This document shows positions 35,901-43,855 of a stretch of 64,000 nt of DNA, piece after piece (position 1 is the stretch's first letter; the number at the start of each line of letters is the position of its first letter). This DNA comes from Chitinophagaceae bacterium (GTDB lineage Bacteria > Bacteroidota > Bacteroidia > Chitinophagales > Chitinophagaceae): assembly GCA_017307755.1 (NCBI GenBank), contig JAFKGQ010000006.1, forward strand, positions 186,001 to 250,000, given 5' to 3'. The notes below the pieces were generated by a model. That model searched no databases. It was not told the DNA's origin and saw nothing but the letters and a program-made list of their open reading frames with translations. The position numbers were made by a program, and so were the translations under genes.

Positions 35901-36192
35901 CCTTACGCGAGAGGATAATGGCTTTGTTCCGGATAGAATATGCAAAGGGCTGGTTCCTGAATAAGGCGTCCAGAAAAGTCTCCAGTTTCATTTGATACGC
36001 CTCGATGGTGACAGGTTTGGCGCCGGCCATCAATTCGACAGTGTAAAAGAAAACATAACCTGTTTGCTGCTTCACGGCATCGAGCACCCGCTCGAGAGGA
36101 ACATTCCTGGCTGAATAAGTTACGGTTTGCGAAAAGCCGCCCCCATCCGCTTTTAGCACAGCGAGGATCAGGAGAACAACAATAAGTCTCAT
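32971..36192 (-). CDS. SusC/RagA transporter with STN signalling domain, locus 2
   Basis: A 1073-residue TonB-dependent transporter with an extra N-terminal secretin/TonB short domain (about 24-95, VTYSARNVPLERVLDAV and VFFYTVEL). Then come a carboxypeptidase-regulatory-like domain (about 115-190), the plug with IQIRGRNSIGAGNNPLYIVD and IDVLKDADATAIYGSRAANG, and the barrel ending TAGIQCSF. STN domains touch the FecR anti-sigma factor, and the FecR and sigma genes lie directly upstream, so import and transcription are coupled by cell-surface signalling. The signal peptide is short (about 1-21). Confidence 0.97.
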   Translation of the reverse strand: MRLIVVLLILAVLKADGGGFSQTVTYSARNVPLERVLDAVKQQTGYVFFYTVELMAGAKPVTIEAYQMKLETFLDALFRNQPFAYSIRNKAIILSRKVQTVMADPSAVRGRSATLMKGIVINAEGIPLEGASVRIRGTSQGTSTDAGGQFSINVDEGDVLIISFVGYITRELTIGARHLTSRLSVLLQHTESRLDQVQIIAYGTTTKRFSTGNTGTLKAADIEKQPVANPLLALSGRIAGVYVEQESGVPGTGARIQIRGRNSIGAGNNPLYIVDGVPFPGSSLSSLTFDIFASPFNSINPADIESIDVLKDADATAIYGSRAANGVVLITTRKGKEGKTRLDLNMYRGLGHITRAPKMLSARQYLRLRHDAFANDGLTPDGFSAPDLLEWDTTKYTDFNRYFLGNNSKVTDANAALSGGDAHTRFLFSGAYRHETGVYPGSLGYTRGGAHLNIEHNSPDKRFRATLSAGFTADENKATNMDITSSVYGLPPDFPLYEKNGKVNWQVVTNPMGILLQPYRSTTRTLVSNAVLRYTVLPDLNLKISAGYSQYGIIEVDKEPAISKDPSMSPTNDANFSNNQFNSYILEPQVEYNHTLATGKLNLLAGATWQQNVTDGTLIRAFDFGTEDLMESPAAAKRNTIVSTYINYRYQSVFARANYNLDNKYILNATFRRDGSTRFAPEKRYGDFWALGGAWLFSNERGVKVHFPWLDQGKLRGSYAVVGNDQISDYGYLSTYQPTFQVYSGTTGLSPTRISNPDYSWETSKKLEAALEMSFLKERVSVSIAWFRNRCGNQLVNFPLSPQSGFSTYQANLPALVQNTGWEFELSTTNIKNDRLTWTSAFNLTLPRNRLLAFPGIAGSAYARDHVIGESLNLLPVYHFLGIDPSTGEAKFEDKIKDGVLQFGMAANGIGDQVGISNDPSYYGGMQNSFSYGRWQLDVFVQFVRKRDFNMLAQTYDGPKGSMANQPVAVLTSPFWASTTPGMPAYDSYQNAISSDAMVSDASYVRLKNVSFSYTFPTSWIRGMKMLQCRLYLRGQNLLTFTHYLGYDPETSSYGLITLPPLRMLTAGIQCSF

Positions 36193-36231
36193 TAATACAG
36201 TGTTTTGGTTGTAGATGAACGGGAATATTTA

Positions 36232-37383
36232 TTACTCTATGATGAGGGTCCGGCCATCGATATGGCACCTGACCTCCATGTCGCGCAACGTAGCAAGCAC
36301 CTGGGATAGGGTCAGGTCCCGCGGTAATTCTCCTTTGAAATGCAGCAAGGGCGGTTTTTTTTCATACTTCACTGTAATATCATACCACCTGGCTAATTGA
36401 AACATAATGGTACGCAGATCGACCCCGTTGAAATTAAACCGTCCGTTCTTCCATGCTGTCACCTGTTCCACGTCGGCATTTTGTACCTGCCGTAAAGGAA
36501 TGCCATCTCCCGCCTGCGCCTGCTGGCCTGGAGAAAGGATCACCTGGCTGCCTGCACGGCTCACACGCACGCTTCCCTGCAACAGTGTCGTTTTTATAGC
36601 TCCTTCATCCATATAGGAGTTGATATTGAAATGAGTGCCCAGCACTTCTACTTCCATATCATTCACTTTAACAAAGAATGGTCTGGCAACATCTTTAATC
36701 ACTTCGAAATAGACTTGTCCGGTAATGGTGACCCGTCGTTCTTTCCCACTGAACGCCGTAGGATACGTAATGGAAGATGCCGCATCCAGCCAAACATCTG
36801 TACCATCCGGCAATTGAACCTTGTATTGCCCTCCACGGGGAGTAGACAGTGTATGGTATACCACAGAATCTCCATTCCCGTTATAATCTAACGAGCCATG
36901 CCGGTTGATCACCTTCAATTCCCCATCTTGTAAAAGAGAGCCCTGGGCGCTGTCGAGCAGTATCTTCCTGCCGTCTGAGAGGGTTAATTCAGCACGGTCA
37001 CGACCAGGTAATACATCCTGCGCCCTTTGTTTGCCGGCGTCTGCCAAAGATGCCGGCTCCTGTTTTTTCCCCGTCAGGAATACCATCGCCGCAGTGGAGA
37101 TGCCGGCGATAAAGACAGCCGCGGCAGCCCACCAACGCCAGTGCCTCTTCAAAAGACGAATACGCCCTCCTTCAGGACTAGCTATTTTTATAACCTTGTC
37201 AGCCGCCAGGATCTGATCTATATATTTGTCCCAACGCTCCGGATTGATCTCGGGTTCCGTGGTCACCATCTCTTCGTGAAATCCGCTGGCCCTCAGAAAG
37301 GCTGTTAGTTCCGCGTCTTCCTCCCCCGTAATGGATTGATCAAGCCGGCGTTCCAGGAGATAAATAAATCGCTGTTGGTCCAT
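36232..37383 (-). CDS. FecR-family anti-sigma factor
   Basis: A 383-residue single-pass membrane regulator. The cytoplasmic N-terminus (1-80) would hold the sigma factor, the transmembrane helix is at about 84-104 (WWAAAAVFIAGISTAAMVFL), and the periplasmic part has the FecR domain (STPRGGQYKVQLPDGTDVWL then ITGQVYFEV) and a C-terminal DUF4974 (FNFNGVDLRTIMFQLARWYD). It relays the substrate-occupied state of the SusC STN domain to the ECF sigma factor. It lies 17 bp after the sigma gene and 39 bp before the SusC gene, so the three form one signalling cassette. Confidence 0.96.
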   Translation of the reverse strand: MDQQRFIYLLERRLDQSITGEEDAELTAFLRASGFHEEMVTTEPEINPERWDKYIDQILAADKVIKIASPEGGRIRLLKRHWRWWAAAAVFIAGISTAAMVFLTGKKQEPASLADAGKQRAQDVLPGRDRAELTLSDGRKILLDSAQGSLLQDGELKVINRHGSLDYNGNGDSVVYHTLSTPRGGQYKVQLPDGTDVWLDAASSITYPTAFSGKERRVTITGQVYFEVIKDVARPFFVKVNDMEVEVLGTHFNINSYMDEGAIKTTLLQGSVRVSRAGSQVILSPGQQAQAGDGIPLRQVQNADVEQVTAWKNGRFNFNGVDLRTIMFQLARWYDITVKYEKKPPLLHFKGELPRDLTLSQVLATLRDMEVRCHIDGRTLIIE

Positions 37384-37400
37384 TGAAACTAGATATATAT

Positions 37401-38033
37401 TTATAAGACCAACAAGAAATGAAGAAGCACTATCAGGAATTCCACTTTTTTTGTAAATAATATAATAAACAACAGGAGGTAACCTCTTTCCTCAAGTTTC
37501 TTTCGTATGGACCTTAGTGCGGCTGCCAGCGTATTTTTGACAGTATGGATGGATAAATGAAGTTCTTCGGCGATTTCCGTCACCTTCATGGATTGTTCCC
37601 TGTTCATCCGGTAGATAGTCCTGCGTTGAGCGGGCAATTCTGTCACCGCCTGTTGTATGACGGCCAACATCTCCCGAACATAAAGCCCGCTTTCTGTAGG
37701 GTCTTCGGTCAAGGGTTGACCCTCCTGGTGCCGGTGGATGGCCTTACGGGCCGCTATATTCCTATTGATCCAGTTATGAGACTGGTTGGCGACGATCCTA
37801 TAGATCCATGCCCGGGGATATTCCACCTCCGGCAACTTGTCGCGGTAAAGCCATACCCTTAAAAAGGATTCCTGGATAATATCATCTGCAAAAGTATCCG
37901 ATCCGGTAAGTTTTACCAGGAATGGCGCCAGCATCCGGGCGTATTGCGTATATAATTGACGGAAAGCGGATTCATTACCCTCTGCAATTTGCCGGAACAG
38001 CTCTATTTCGTTATGTAAATATTCTTTTACCAA
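37401..38033 (-). CDS. ECF RNA polymerase sigma factor, Bacteroidota expansion type
   Basis: A 210-residue sigma-70 factor of the extracytoplasmic-function class. Region 2 covers about 22-90 (ADDIIQESFLRVWLYRDKL, YPRAWIYRIVANQ) and region 4 about 125-178 (ELPAQRRTIYRMNREQSMKV then LHLSIHTVKNTLAAAL). The last 27 residues (184-210) are strikingly hydrophobic, interrupted only by TKK and E, and could anchor or tether the protein. It should direct transcription of the adjacent FecR-SusCD-TlpA genes when released. A candidate -7 element precedes it. Confidence 0.95.
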   Translation of the reverse strand: MVKEYLHNEIELFRQIAEGNESAFRQLYTQYARMLAPFLVKLTGSDTFADDIIQESFLRVWLYRDKLPEVEYPRAWIYRIVANQSHNWINRNIAARKAIHRHQEGQPLTEDPTESGLYVREMLAVIQQAVTELPAQRRTIYRMNREQSMKVTEIAEELHLSIHTVKNTLAAALRSIRKKLEERGYLLLFIILFTKKVEFLIVLLHFLLVL

Positions 38034-38046
38034 TCAGAGACTCCGT

Positions 38047-38054
38047 CAAAACTA
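38047..38054 (-). promoter_or_regulatory. Candidate promoter -7 element for sigma gene
   Basis: On the minus strand the octamer TAGTTTTG matches the Bacteroidota -7 consensus TAnnTTTG exactly, 13 bases before the sigma-factor ATG. Twenty bases further upstream is TTCG, three of four matches to the -33 TTTG. The short leader is unusual, so the call is tentative. Confidence 0.35.
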
Positions 38055-38120
38055 CAACTAATTCTTCATCTCTTCGAAGTCCCTGGTCAAACTACCGGGA
38101 TGACTGGTAGATCCACCATA

Positions 38121-40541
38121 CTATCTTTCAAACCTCACAATAGTATAAGAATGGGCAGTGAAAGAACGGATAAGATCATCTCCCGTCCACCTCTCCTGCG
38201 TCTTCCTTGTTGCCGTCCCTGCCGGGTCCGCCGGTGTATTTTCATCACCCAACGCACCCGCCAGCGTATAGACCACTACATCCGGTTTCTTCCCCGGAAA
38301 ATTTTCCACCGTAATACGGGTGCTGACAACCTCAGACGTCGTATTCACCACATGAATGACCAGCACCTTGCCGTCCGCGCTTCGGGTAGCCGTGACATCC
38401 AGAGCCCCCTCCGTATGGTCAGCGACCCTTAAAGGCTGGTGATTGGCCGCTGCCATCTGCTGGGCATAATAAGGCGGCATGCCCCACACCTGCGAAGACG
38501 TAAAAAATATCTGTCCCTGATCCCAGTCATTATCGTTCTGTCCATAGGGTTGTAAAGCATTGGCAGGACAAGAGGTCATGACAAAGTCCCCATGACGGCG
38601 TACGGCATTCAGGGTCGTCGCATGCCCCAACGCCCTTTGCAGATTATGCAGTCCCCCATTCTCTTCAAATATGGCGCATCTCAAGGTTGTATTTGGGTCC
38701 CATTGATAAAAAAGGTCCTGCATTTTCTGAAGGTTCCTGTCCACGGTAGTTCCCGCTGCCGCCTCGTCAGCGTCGGTATGCAGGTCCCAATAGGCCGCCC
38801 TTCCGTTGATCCCCCGGAAAACACGCTCCATATTGGGGGAATTCGGCCTCCACCAGGCAGCACAAACCACACGCATCCCCGTATCTTTTTCATGAATGGC
38901 ATTGTATAAGGTGTTGAACCGCTCTACATAGTGATCATAGTCCGCAGCATGATCTCCCCAGATCACTTCTTCATTCCCGATCTCTATATGATGCAGCTTA
39001 TATGGATGAGGATGACCTTCGGCAGCCCGCCTTCTTCCCCAGACGGTTGACGTGTCGCCCGTAAAGTATTCTACCATATCGCCGACGTCCTCCGGCGTTT
39101 CCTCTACATTGATAGCAAATACAGGTTCAAATCCCGCCGCTTCGCAAAATTTGACAAACTCGATGATCCCAAAGCCATTGGAAGTATACGGATACCAATG
39201 GCCCCTATAAGGAGGACGTTTATCCGGGGCGCCCGTCATGTTCTTCCACCGGTATTCCCGGGCATTTACCATGGTGCCTCCATACCGCAAAAAGGTAAGA
39301 CCTTCCGTTTGCATCATCGTTCCTATATCCCGTCTGAATGGAAGCCCCTTGAATTGATCCGGCCCAGAAGACATCAACGATGCCTGGTCCACCCACAACT
39401 TGCCTCCACGGATATATAGGGCAAAACGCGCATGGGCATCCGTAGCATTGGACGTCATGGAGAAAACATGTTTACGCCAGGATGCGGCGACATTTGTAAC
39501 CCTGGCCGTAGCATAGGTCCTGCTACCGTCCGCGCTTTCCAGGGCAACGGTCACGGGGCCCTTCAATTGCCGCCCCTGCAGATACACGTACCCTTCATAT
39601 CGCCAACCGTTTTGGACTCCAATCCCCCAATGATTGAGCCCGCTGTTGACGATCCCTACGCTTCCACTACCCTTCCTGAATTCCACTGTCTGGGATTGTC
39701 TGCCCGTATACGCATGGGACGTATCGATCGTATATGAACCCTCGGCATTTACCTGGACCGCATCCCAGCAGGCGCTTACCTGGATGACAGGTATGGTCGT
39801 AAACACATTCCTGGTAACCGTGTTTCCCATGCCGATCGTTATATTTTTAAAGACAACGGCTGCATTCTCCGTACGTAAACCTACCTTTCCCTTCAGCAAC
39901 GGGTCGTGTGCGTCGGTATGATCGATCACAGGCGTGGTCGCTCCATTGATATACACCATTATATGAGGTCCCTGCATGCGTATGCTGAAATGTAGACTGT
40001 CCCCTGGGTCCGACCCCATCTCGCCTTCGGCCAGCCGCTGCCAATTGTGCAGGTATTTACCCAGGACGACCCGTTTGTCCCGTCGTGACACATTTACCGC
40101 ATACCCGTCAAGCCCATCCCGGCCCGATCGCTCATTCGCAACCCGGAAGAGCAGCCCCGCATTCCGCCCCCTGTCGGTGAATATGACATCGGCTTCAAAA
40201 AAACCATCCACAACCATCGGCGTATTCCGGATAAGCTTATACCCCGGCCCGGCACTGGAAGGCACGCCGCCACCGCCGATACGCCATTCTCCTTTGAGCA
40301 TCGCCCATCCATCAAAACCCGCCGGGGGAGCAGGCTCTTCAAAACTTTCTCCATATAGACGCTGATCATACAGCCCCCCATACACTTCATGGTTGACATC
40401 CTCGATACATGATCCATACAAAGACCCGGGGATCTTATTGATGATAGCAGACGCATCTATCACGATACGGGCCTGTTGCGTGTACCCGCTCACTGAAAAC
40501 AAGGTCAGCCAACAGACAGAAAGACAGCAGATATTTTTCAT
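38121..40541 (-). CDS. GH51-type alpha-L-arabinofuranosidase, multidomain
   Basis: An 806-residue exported enzyme that would release alpha-L-arabinofuranose from arabinans or arabinoxylans by a retaining mechanism. The signal peptide ends about residue 22. The family start IPGSLYGSCIEDVNHEVYGG is followed by an inserted 3-keto-disaccharide-hydrolase/LamG-like jelly roll (about 78-238), a CBM4/9-like domain (about 255-395), then the TIM barrel and C-terminal beta domain. The proposed acid is Glu524 in IEIGNE and the nucleophile Glu626 in AIFEENGG; the latter differs from the usual DEWN and is less certain. It is divergent from the GH127 gene, which supports arabinan breakdown. Confidence 0.87.
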   Translation of the reverse strand: MKNICCLSVCWLTLFSVSGYTQQARIVIDASAIINKIPGSLYGSCIEDVNHEVYGGLYDQRLYGESFEEPAPPAGFDGWAMLKGEWRIGGGGVPSSAGPGYKLIRNTPMVVDGFFEADVIFTDRGRNAGLLFRVANERSGRDGLDGYAVNVSRRDKRVVLGKYLHNWQRLAEGEMGSDPGDSLHFSIRMQGPHIMVYINGATTPVIDHTDAHDPLLKGKVGLRTENAAVVFKNITIGMGNTVTRNVFTTIPVIQVSACWDAVQVNAEGSYTIDTSHAYTGRQSQTVEFRKGSGSVGIVNSGLNHWGIGVQNGWRYEGYVYLQGRQLKGPVTVALESADGSRTYATARVTNVAASWRKHVFSMTSNATDAHARFALYIRGGKLWVDQASLMSSGPDQFKGLPFRRDIGTMMQTEGLTFLRYGGTMVNAREYRWKNMTGAPDKRPPYRGHWYPYTSNGFGIIEFVKFCEAAGFEPVFAINVEETPEDVGDMVEYFTGDTSTVWGRRRAAEGHPHPYKLHHIEIGNEEVIWGDHAADYDHYVERFNTLYNAIHEKDTGMRVVCAAWWRPNSPNMERVFRGINGRAAYWDLHTDADEAAAGTTVDRNLQKMQDLFYQWDPNTTLRCAIFEENGGLHNLQRALGHATTLNAVRRHGDFVMTSCPANALQPYGQNDNDWDQGQIFFTSSQVWGMPPYYAQQMAAANHQPLRVADHTEGALDVTATRSADGKVLVIHVVNTTSEVVSTRITVENFPGKKPDVVVYTLAGALGDENTPADPAGTATRKTQERWTGDDLIRSFTAHSYTIVRFER

Positions 40542-40652
40542 AAAGCGTAATCTACTGAATGATCCCGCCTACCGCCCATATTCATCAACGGAGTGCAAGA
40601 AAAGGGTAAATTAGTTCAAAAAAGAGGCTGGCTTTCGTCTCAAATTGCATAC

Positions 40653-42683
40653 ATGAAAAATTCCACAATAGCGATTTGGTTTCTCTTCCTCTCTCAATCA
40701 TGCCCGGCTCAATCCAACCCCGCGGACGATCATATTATACATCCCCTGCCCCTCGACAAAGTCCGGGTAGAGGACTCCTTCTGGAGTCCCAGACTACGGT
40801 TATGGAGTTCCACCACCACATATGACGTGTTTGATAAGCTGGAAGGAAAATATGAGCCCGATAGACCCGATATCATCGCTGAAAAAGCCAAACTGGGCAG
40901 GACCCGGAATGCGTTGCTGAACTTCGATCTCATCGCACAAGGCAAGAAAGACACCCAAACCCACGACGGTCCGCCCTGGTATGACGGGTTGCTCTACGAG
41001 TCCATTCGCGGTGCAGCCGACCTCCTGGTCCAACACCCCGATCCGGTGCTCAAAAAAAAGATCGACGGTTACATCGACAGAATCGCAGCCGCCCAGGATG
41101 CCGACCCCGACGGGTATATCAACACCTATACAACGCTGATGCGGCCTCATCAACGCTGGGGTACAAATGGCGGCGATGACAAATGGCAGCACGATATCTA
41201 TAATTCGGGCATGCTGATAGAAGCCGCCGTCCACTACTATAAAGCCACCGGAGAGATCAGCCTGCTAAAAGTGGCCGTAAAGCTCAGTAATTATATATGC
41301 AGGGAAATAGGTCCCGCCCCCAAACTGAACGTTATACCTGGTCACGGCGGACCCGAGGAAGCCATGCTAAAACTTTATCAACTTTTTAAAGACAAACCTT
41401 CTTTAAAAACCCGCATGGGGATCCCCATAAATGAAACCGACTACCTCCACATGACCAGGTTCTGGATCGAACAGCGGGGCAACTATGGCGAGAAAGATGG
41501 CGGCCACGCCAGGAAAAACGACAGCTCCTACAACCAGGATCATATGCCCGTATTACAACAATCCACCATCGAAGGACATGCGGTCCGGGCCACACTGCTG
41601 GCCACAGGCCTCACCGCCACCGCCCTCGAAACCCGGGATCCGGATTATGTCCGGACAGCCCATCGTTATTGGGATAATATGGTCGGGAAGAGGATGTTCA
41701 TCACAGGAGGAGAAGGAGCTATTGCCAACGGCGAACGCTTCGGTGCGGATTATTTTTTACCGGAATCCGCTTACCTGGAAACCTGCGCTTCCATCAGCGC
41801 CGGTTTTTTTAGCGAAAGGATGAATGAGTTGGAGGCCGACGGCCGGTATATGGACGAGTTCGAAAGGGTCGCCTACAACAACTTTCTCTCCGGCATATCA
41901 CTGAACGGGAACCGCTACTTCTATGAAAATCCACTCATCGCAAAAGACCACCGGCGCTGGCAATGGCATGACTGTCCCTGCTGCCCACCCATGATCCTGA
42001 AAATGGCCGGCGTCCTGCCCCGGTACATCTATGCCTGCGATGATGAGAGCGTCTATATCAATCTGTTCATCGGCAGCGAAGCCAACCTCACCCTCAAAGG
42101 GAACAGGCTGCGCCTGAAGCAAACCACAGCATACCCATGGAAAGGAGGGACAAAGATCCAGGTGACCCCCGCACAGCCCGGGACTTTTTCTATCCACATC
42201 CGTATCCCCGGATGGTCACAAGGACAGGAGAACCCCTATGGACTGTATTACTCCCAGACACCGGGACCTGTAACGTTGATGGTCAACGGTAAAAAAATAG
42301 CTGTCCGGTCGGTACGGGGTTATGCTTCTATTCAACGGACATGGAAAAGGGGGGACATCATAGAGTTGACGCTTCCCATACAACCCAGACTTGTCAGGGC
42401 CTGCGATTCCGTACAAACAATAAAAGGACGGCTGGCCATCGCCTCTGGTCCGGTAGTATACGGTTTCGAAGCCGTCGATAACCCCGGCCTCGAAGATTAC
42501 CACATCGACCCGGCAAGCCCTCTGACACTGACTTACAAACCCGGGCTGTTAAATGGTATAAACATCGTCACGGGCCATGCAACGGACAACATGGGACAGA
42601 TGACAAATTTCACCGCTATACCGTTTTATTCCCTGGGGAATCGTCAGCCGGGGTCCGCTTACCGTGTATTTTTCAACAAATAA
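40653..42683 (+). CDS. GH127-type beta-L-arabinofuranosidase
   Basis: A 676-residue exported enzyme of the DUF1680/GH127 type that removes beta-L-arabinofuranose, as in extensin-like plant glycoproteins. I start at ATG 40653, giving a signal peptide that ends CPAQS. The cysteine-zinc catalytic site known from Bifidobacterium HypBA1 is complete: Glu376 and Cys378 in SAYLETCAS, and Cys443 and Cys444 in DCPCCPP, with Cys443 as the expected nucleophile. The N-terminal (alpha/alpha)6 barrel begins with DSFWSPRLRLWSSTT. It is divergent from the GH51 gene, with about 110 bp between them that must hold both promoters. Confidence 0.93.
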   Translation: MKNSTIAIWFLFLSQSCPAQSNPADDHIIHPLPLDKVRVEDSFWSPRLRLWSSTTTYDVFDKLEGKYEPDRPDIIAEKAKLGRTRNALLNFDLIAQGKKDTQTHDGPPWYDGLLYESIRGAADLLVQHPDPVLKKKIDGYIDRIAAAQDADPDGYINTYTTLMRPHQRWGTNGGDDKWQHDIYNSGMLIEAAVHYYKATGEISLLKVAVKLSNYICREIGPAPKLNVIPGHGGPEEAMLKLYQLFKDKPSLKTRMGIPINETDYLHMTRFWIEQRGNYGEKDGGHARKNDSSYNQDHMPVLQQSTIEGHAVRATLLATGLTATALETRDPDYVRTAHRYWDNMVGKRMFITGGEGAIANGERFGADYFLPESAYLETCASISAGFFSERMNELEADGRYMDEFERVAYNNFLSGISLNGNRYFYENPLIAKDHRRWQWHDCPCCPPMILKMAGVLPRYIYACDDESVYINLFIGSEANLTLKGNRLRLKQTTAYPWKGGTKIQVTPAQPGTFSIHIRIPGWSQGQENPYGLYYSQTPGPVTLMVNGKKIAVRSVRGYASIQRTWKRGDIIELTLPIQPRLVRACDSVQTIKGRLAIASGPVVYGFEAVDNPGLEDYHIDPASPLTLTYKPGLLNGINIVTGHATDNMGQMTNFTAIPFYSLGNRQPGSAYRVFFNK

Positions 42684-42713
42684 TAACGCATTAAAAATAT
42701 TTATTATTCATAA

Positions 42714-42732
42714 ATAGGCATAGTCTGCCTAT
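42714..42732. promoter_or_regulatory. Perfect inverted repeat upstream of GntR operon
   Basis: Arms ATAGGCA and TGCCTAT (7 bp, perfect) around a five-base centre TAGTC. It lies about 110 bp before the GntR ATG, in the gap after the GH127 gene. It could be an operator or, since no T-run follows, less likely a terminator. Confidence 0.45.
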
Positions 42733-42761
42733 CTTACGATAGTTTTCTTGACTCATAAAAA

Positions 42762-42775
42762 ATATACCAGTATAT
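42762..42775. promoter_or_regulatory. GntR-like operator candidate
   Basis: A 6-bp perfect inverted repeat (ATATAC and GTATAT around CA), directly followed by a second TATACC 10 bp after the first. It sits just upstream of the -33 region of the candidate promoter for the GntR-led operon, where an autoregulatory site is expected. AT-rich palindromes of this kind are typical for GntR-family dimers. Confidence 0.5.
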
Positions 42776-42801
42776 ACCTGTTTATTTTTTATTAAAACAC
42801 C

Positions 42802-42809
42802 TATATTTG
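42802..42809 (+). promoter_or_regulatory. Candidate -7 element of the ten-gene operon
   Basis: TATATTTG matches the Bacteroidota -7 consensus TAnnTTTG exactly, 13 bases before the GntR ATG at 42823. The -33 element is weak (TGTTTA near 42779). It would drive the entire downstream operon. Confidence 0.55.
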
Positions 42810-42822
42810 CATCAGACTTACT

Positions 42823-43839
42823 ATGAAAAAGAAAATAACGGACATTATCAAAATTGATCCCTCTTTGGCAACACCAGTATACAAACAGATCGTGCAGTCC
42901 ATCTATGACAACATCAACAGCGGGGTGTTGGTCAAAGACGATGTACTGCCGTCCGTAAATAAGATTGCCGAAGAATTCTCACTGGCCAGAGGCTCCGTCT
43001 TCAATGCCTACAACGATCTAAGGTCGTCAGGCATCATCGACTCGATACCCGGCAAGGGATACTACGTGCTTAGCACGGATATCAGACAGAACAAGCGGAT
43101 CTTCCTCCTCTTCAGCACATTTACCCCTTATAAGGAAACCCTTTTTAACGCCCTGCTCAACCATCTGCCAAAGAACTGTATGCTGGACATCTATTTCCAT
43201 CACCACAGCATCAAAATGTTCGAATCCCTGATCCGGGAACAGGCAGGATATTATAATACATTCATTATCATGCCGGAGATAGCGCCGGAAACCTTATCCA
43301 TATTGTCCAAACTGGACCCAAAGAACACGTTCCTCCTGGACGTCGGTTATAAAGAATATAAAAAACTGTATCCCGGCATCTATCAGAACTTTGAAAAAGA
43401 TATTTATTCGATACTGGTGGACAACCAGGACCTGCTGGCTAAATACCAACGGCTGTTCCTGGTCTTTCCGGAAAATGTCCGTACAAAGGATATTATCGCA
43501 GGCTTTAATAAGTTCGCCCGGTCACGTTCCCAGACCACCGGGATAAAAAAGGCCATCGATCCTTCCGATGTCCGTGAACACGATGCCTATATTATTATCG
43601 ATGACAACCATTTGGTGGATATCGTAAAGCTGGCCCGTGAGCGGGGCTGGCAACTGGGACGCGACATCGGCGTTATCTCTTATAACGAAACCAATCTTAA
43701 AAGCGTCATCGGCGACGGCATAACCACCATCACCACCGATTTTGAAGCCATGGGAAAAGCCATGGCAGAAATGGTCATTGACGGCGAACACCATACCCTG
43801 GAAAATCGCTTCGTCATGATAGACAGGAAGTCATTTTAA
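42823..43839 (+). CDS. GntR-family regulator with LacI-type sensor domain
   Basis: A 338-residue transcription factor. The N-terminal winged helix of the GntR class (about 15-80) has PVYKQIVQSIYDNINSGVL, DDVLPSVNKIAEEFSLARGSV and GIIDSIPGKGYYV. The rest is a periplasmic-binding-protein-like ligand domain of the LacI/AraR type (from about 92, IFLLFSTFTPYKETL, ending IGDGITTITTDFEAMGKAMAEMVI). This fusion typifies sugar-responsive repressors such as AraR. It is the first gene of the operon, 16 bp before the isomerase gene, so it probably controls itself and all genes down to 54244. The effector sugar is unknown. Confidence 0.92.
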   Translation: MKKKITDIIKIDPSLATPVYKQIVQSIYDNINSGVLVKDDVLPSVNKIAEEFSLARGSVFNAYNDLRSSGIIDSIPGKGYYVLSTDIRQNKRIFLLFSTFTPYKETLFNALLNHLPKNCMLDIYFHHHSIKMFESLIREQAGYYNTFIIMPEIAPETLSILSKLDPKNTFLLDVGYKEYKKLYPGIYQNFEKDIYSILVDNQDLLAKYQRLFLVFPENVRTKDIIAGFNKFARSRSQTTGIKKAIDPSDVREHDAYIIIDDNHLVDIVKLARERGWQLGRDIGVISYNETNLKSVIGDGITTITTDFEAMGKAMAEMVIDGEHHTLENRFVMIDRKSF

Positions 43840-43855
43840 TTATTGTTTATATCAC

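Noticed and set aside
38092..38112. CTACC/GGTAG hairpin between GH51 and sigma genes
   Set aside because: The five-bp stem and lack of a T-run make it weak as a terminator, and no partner site is evident.
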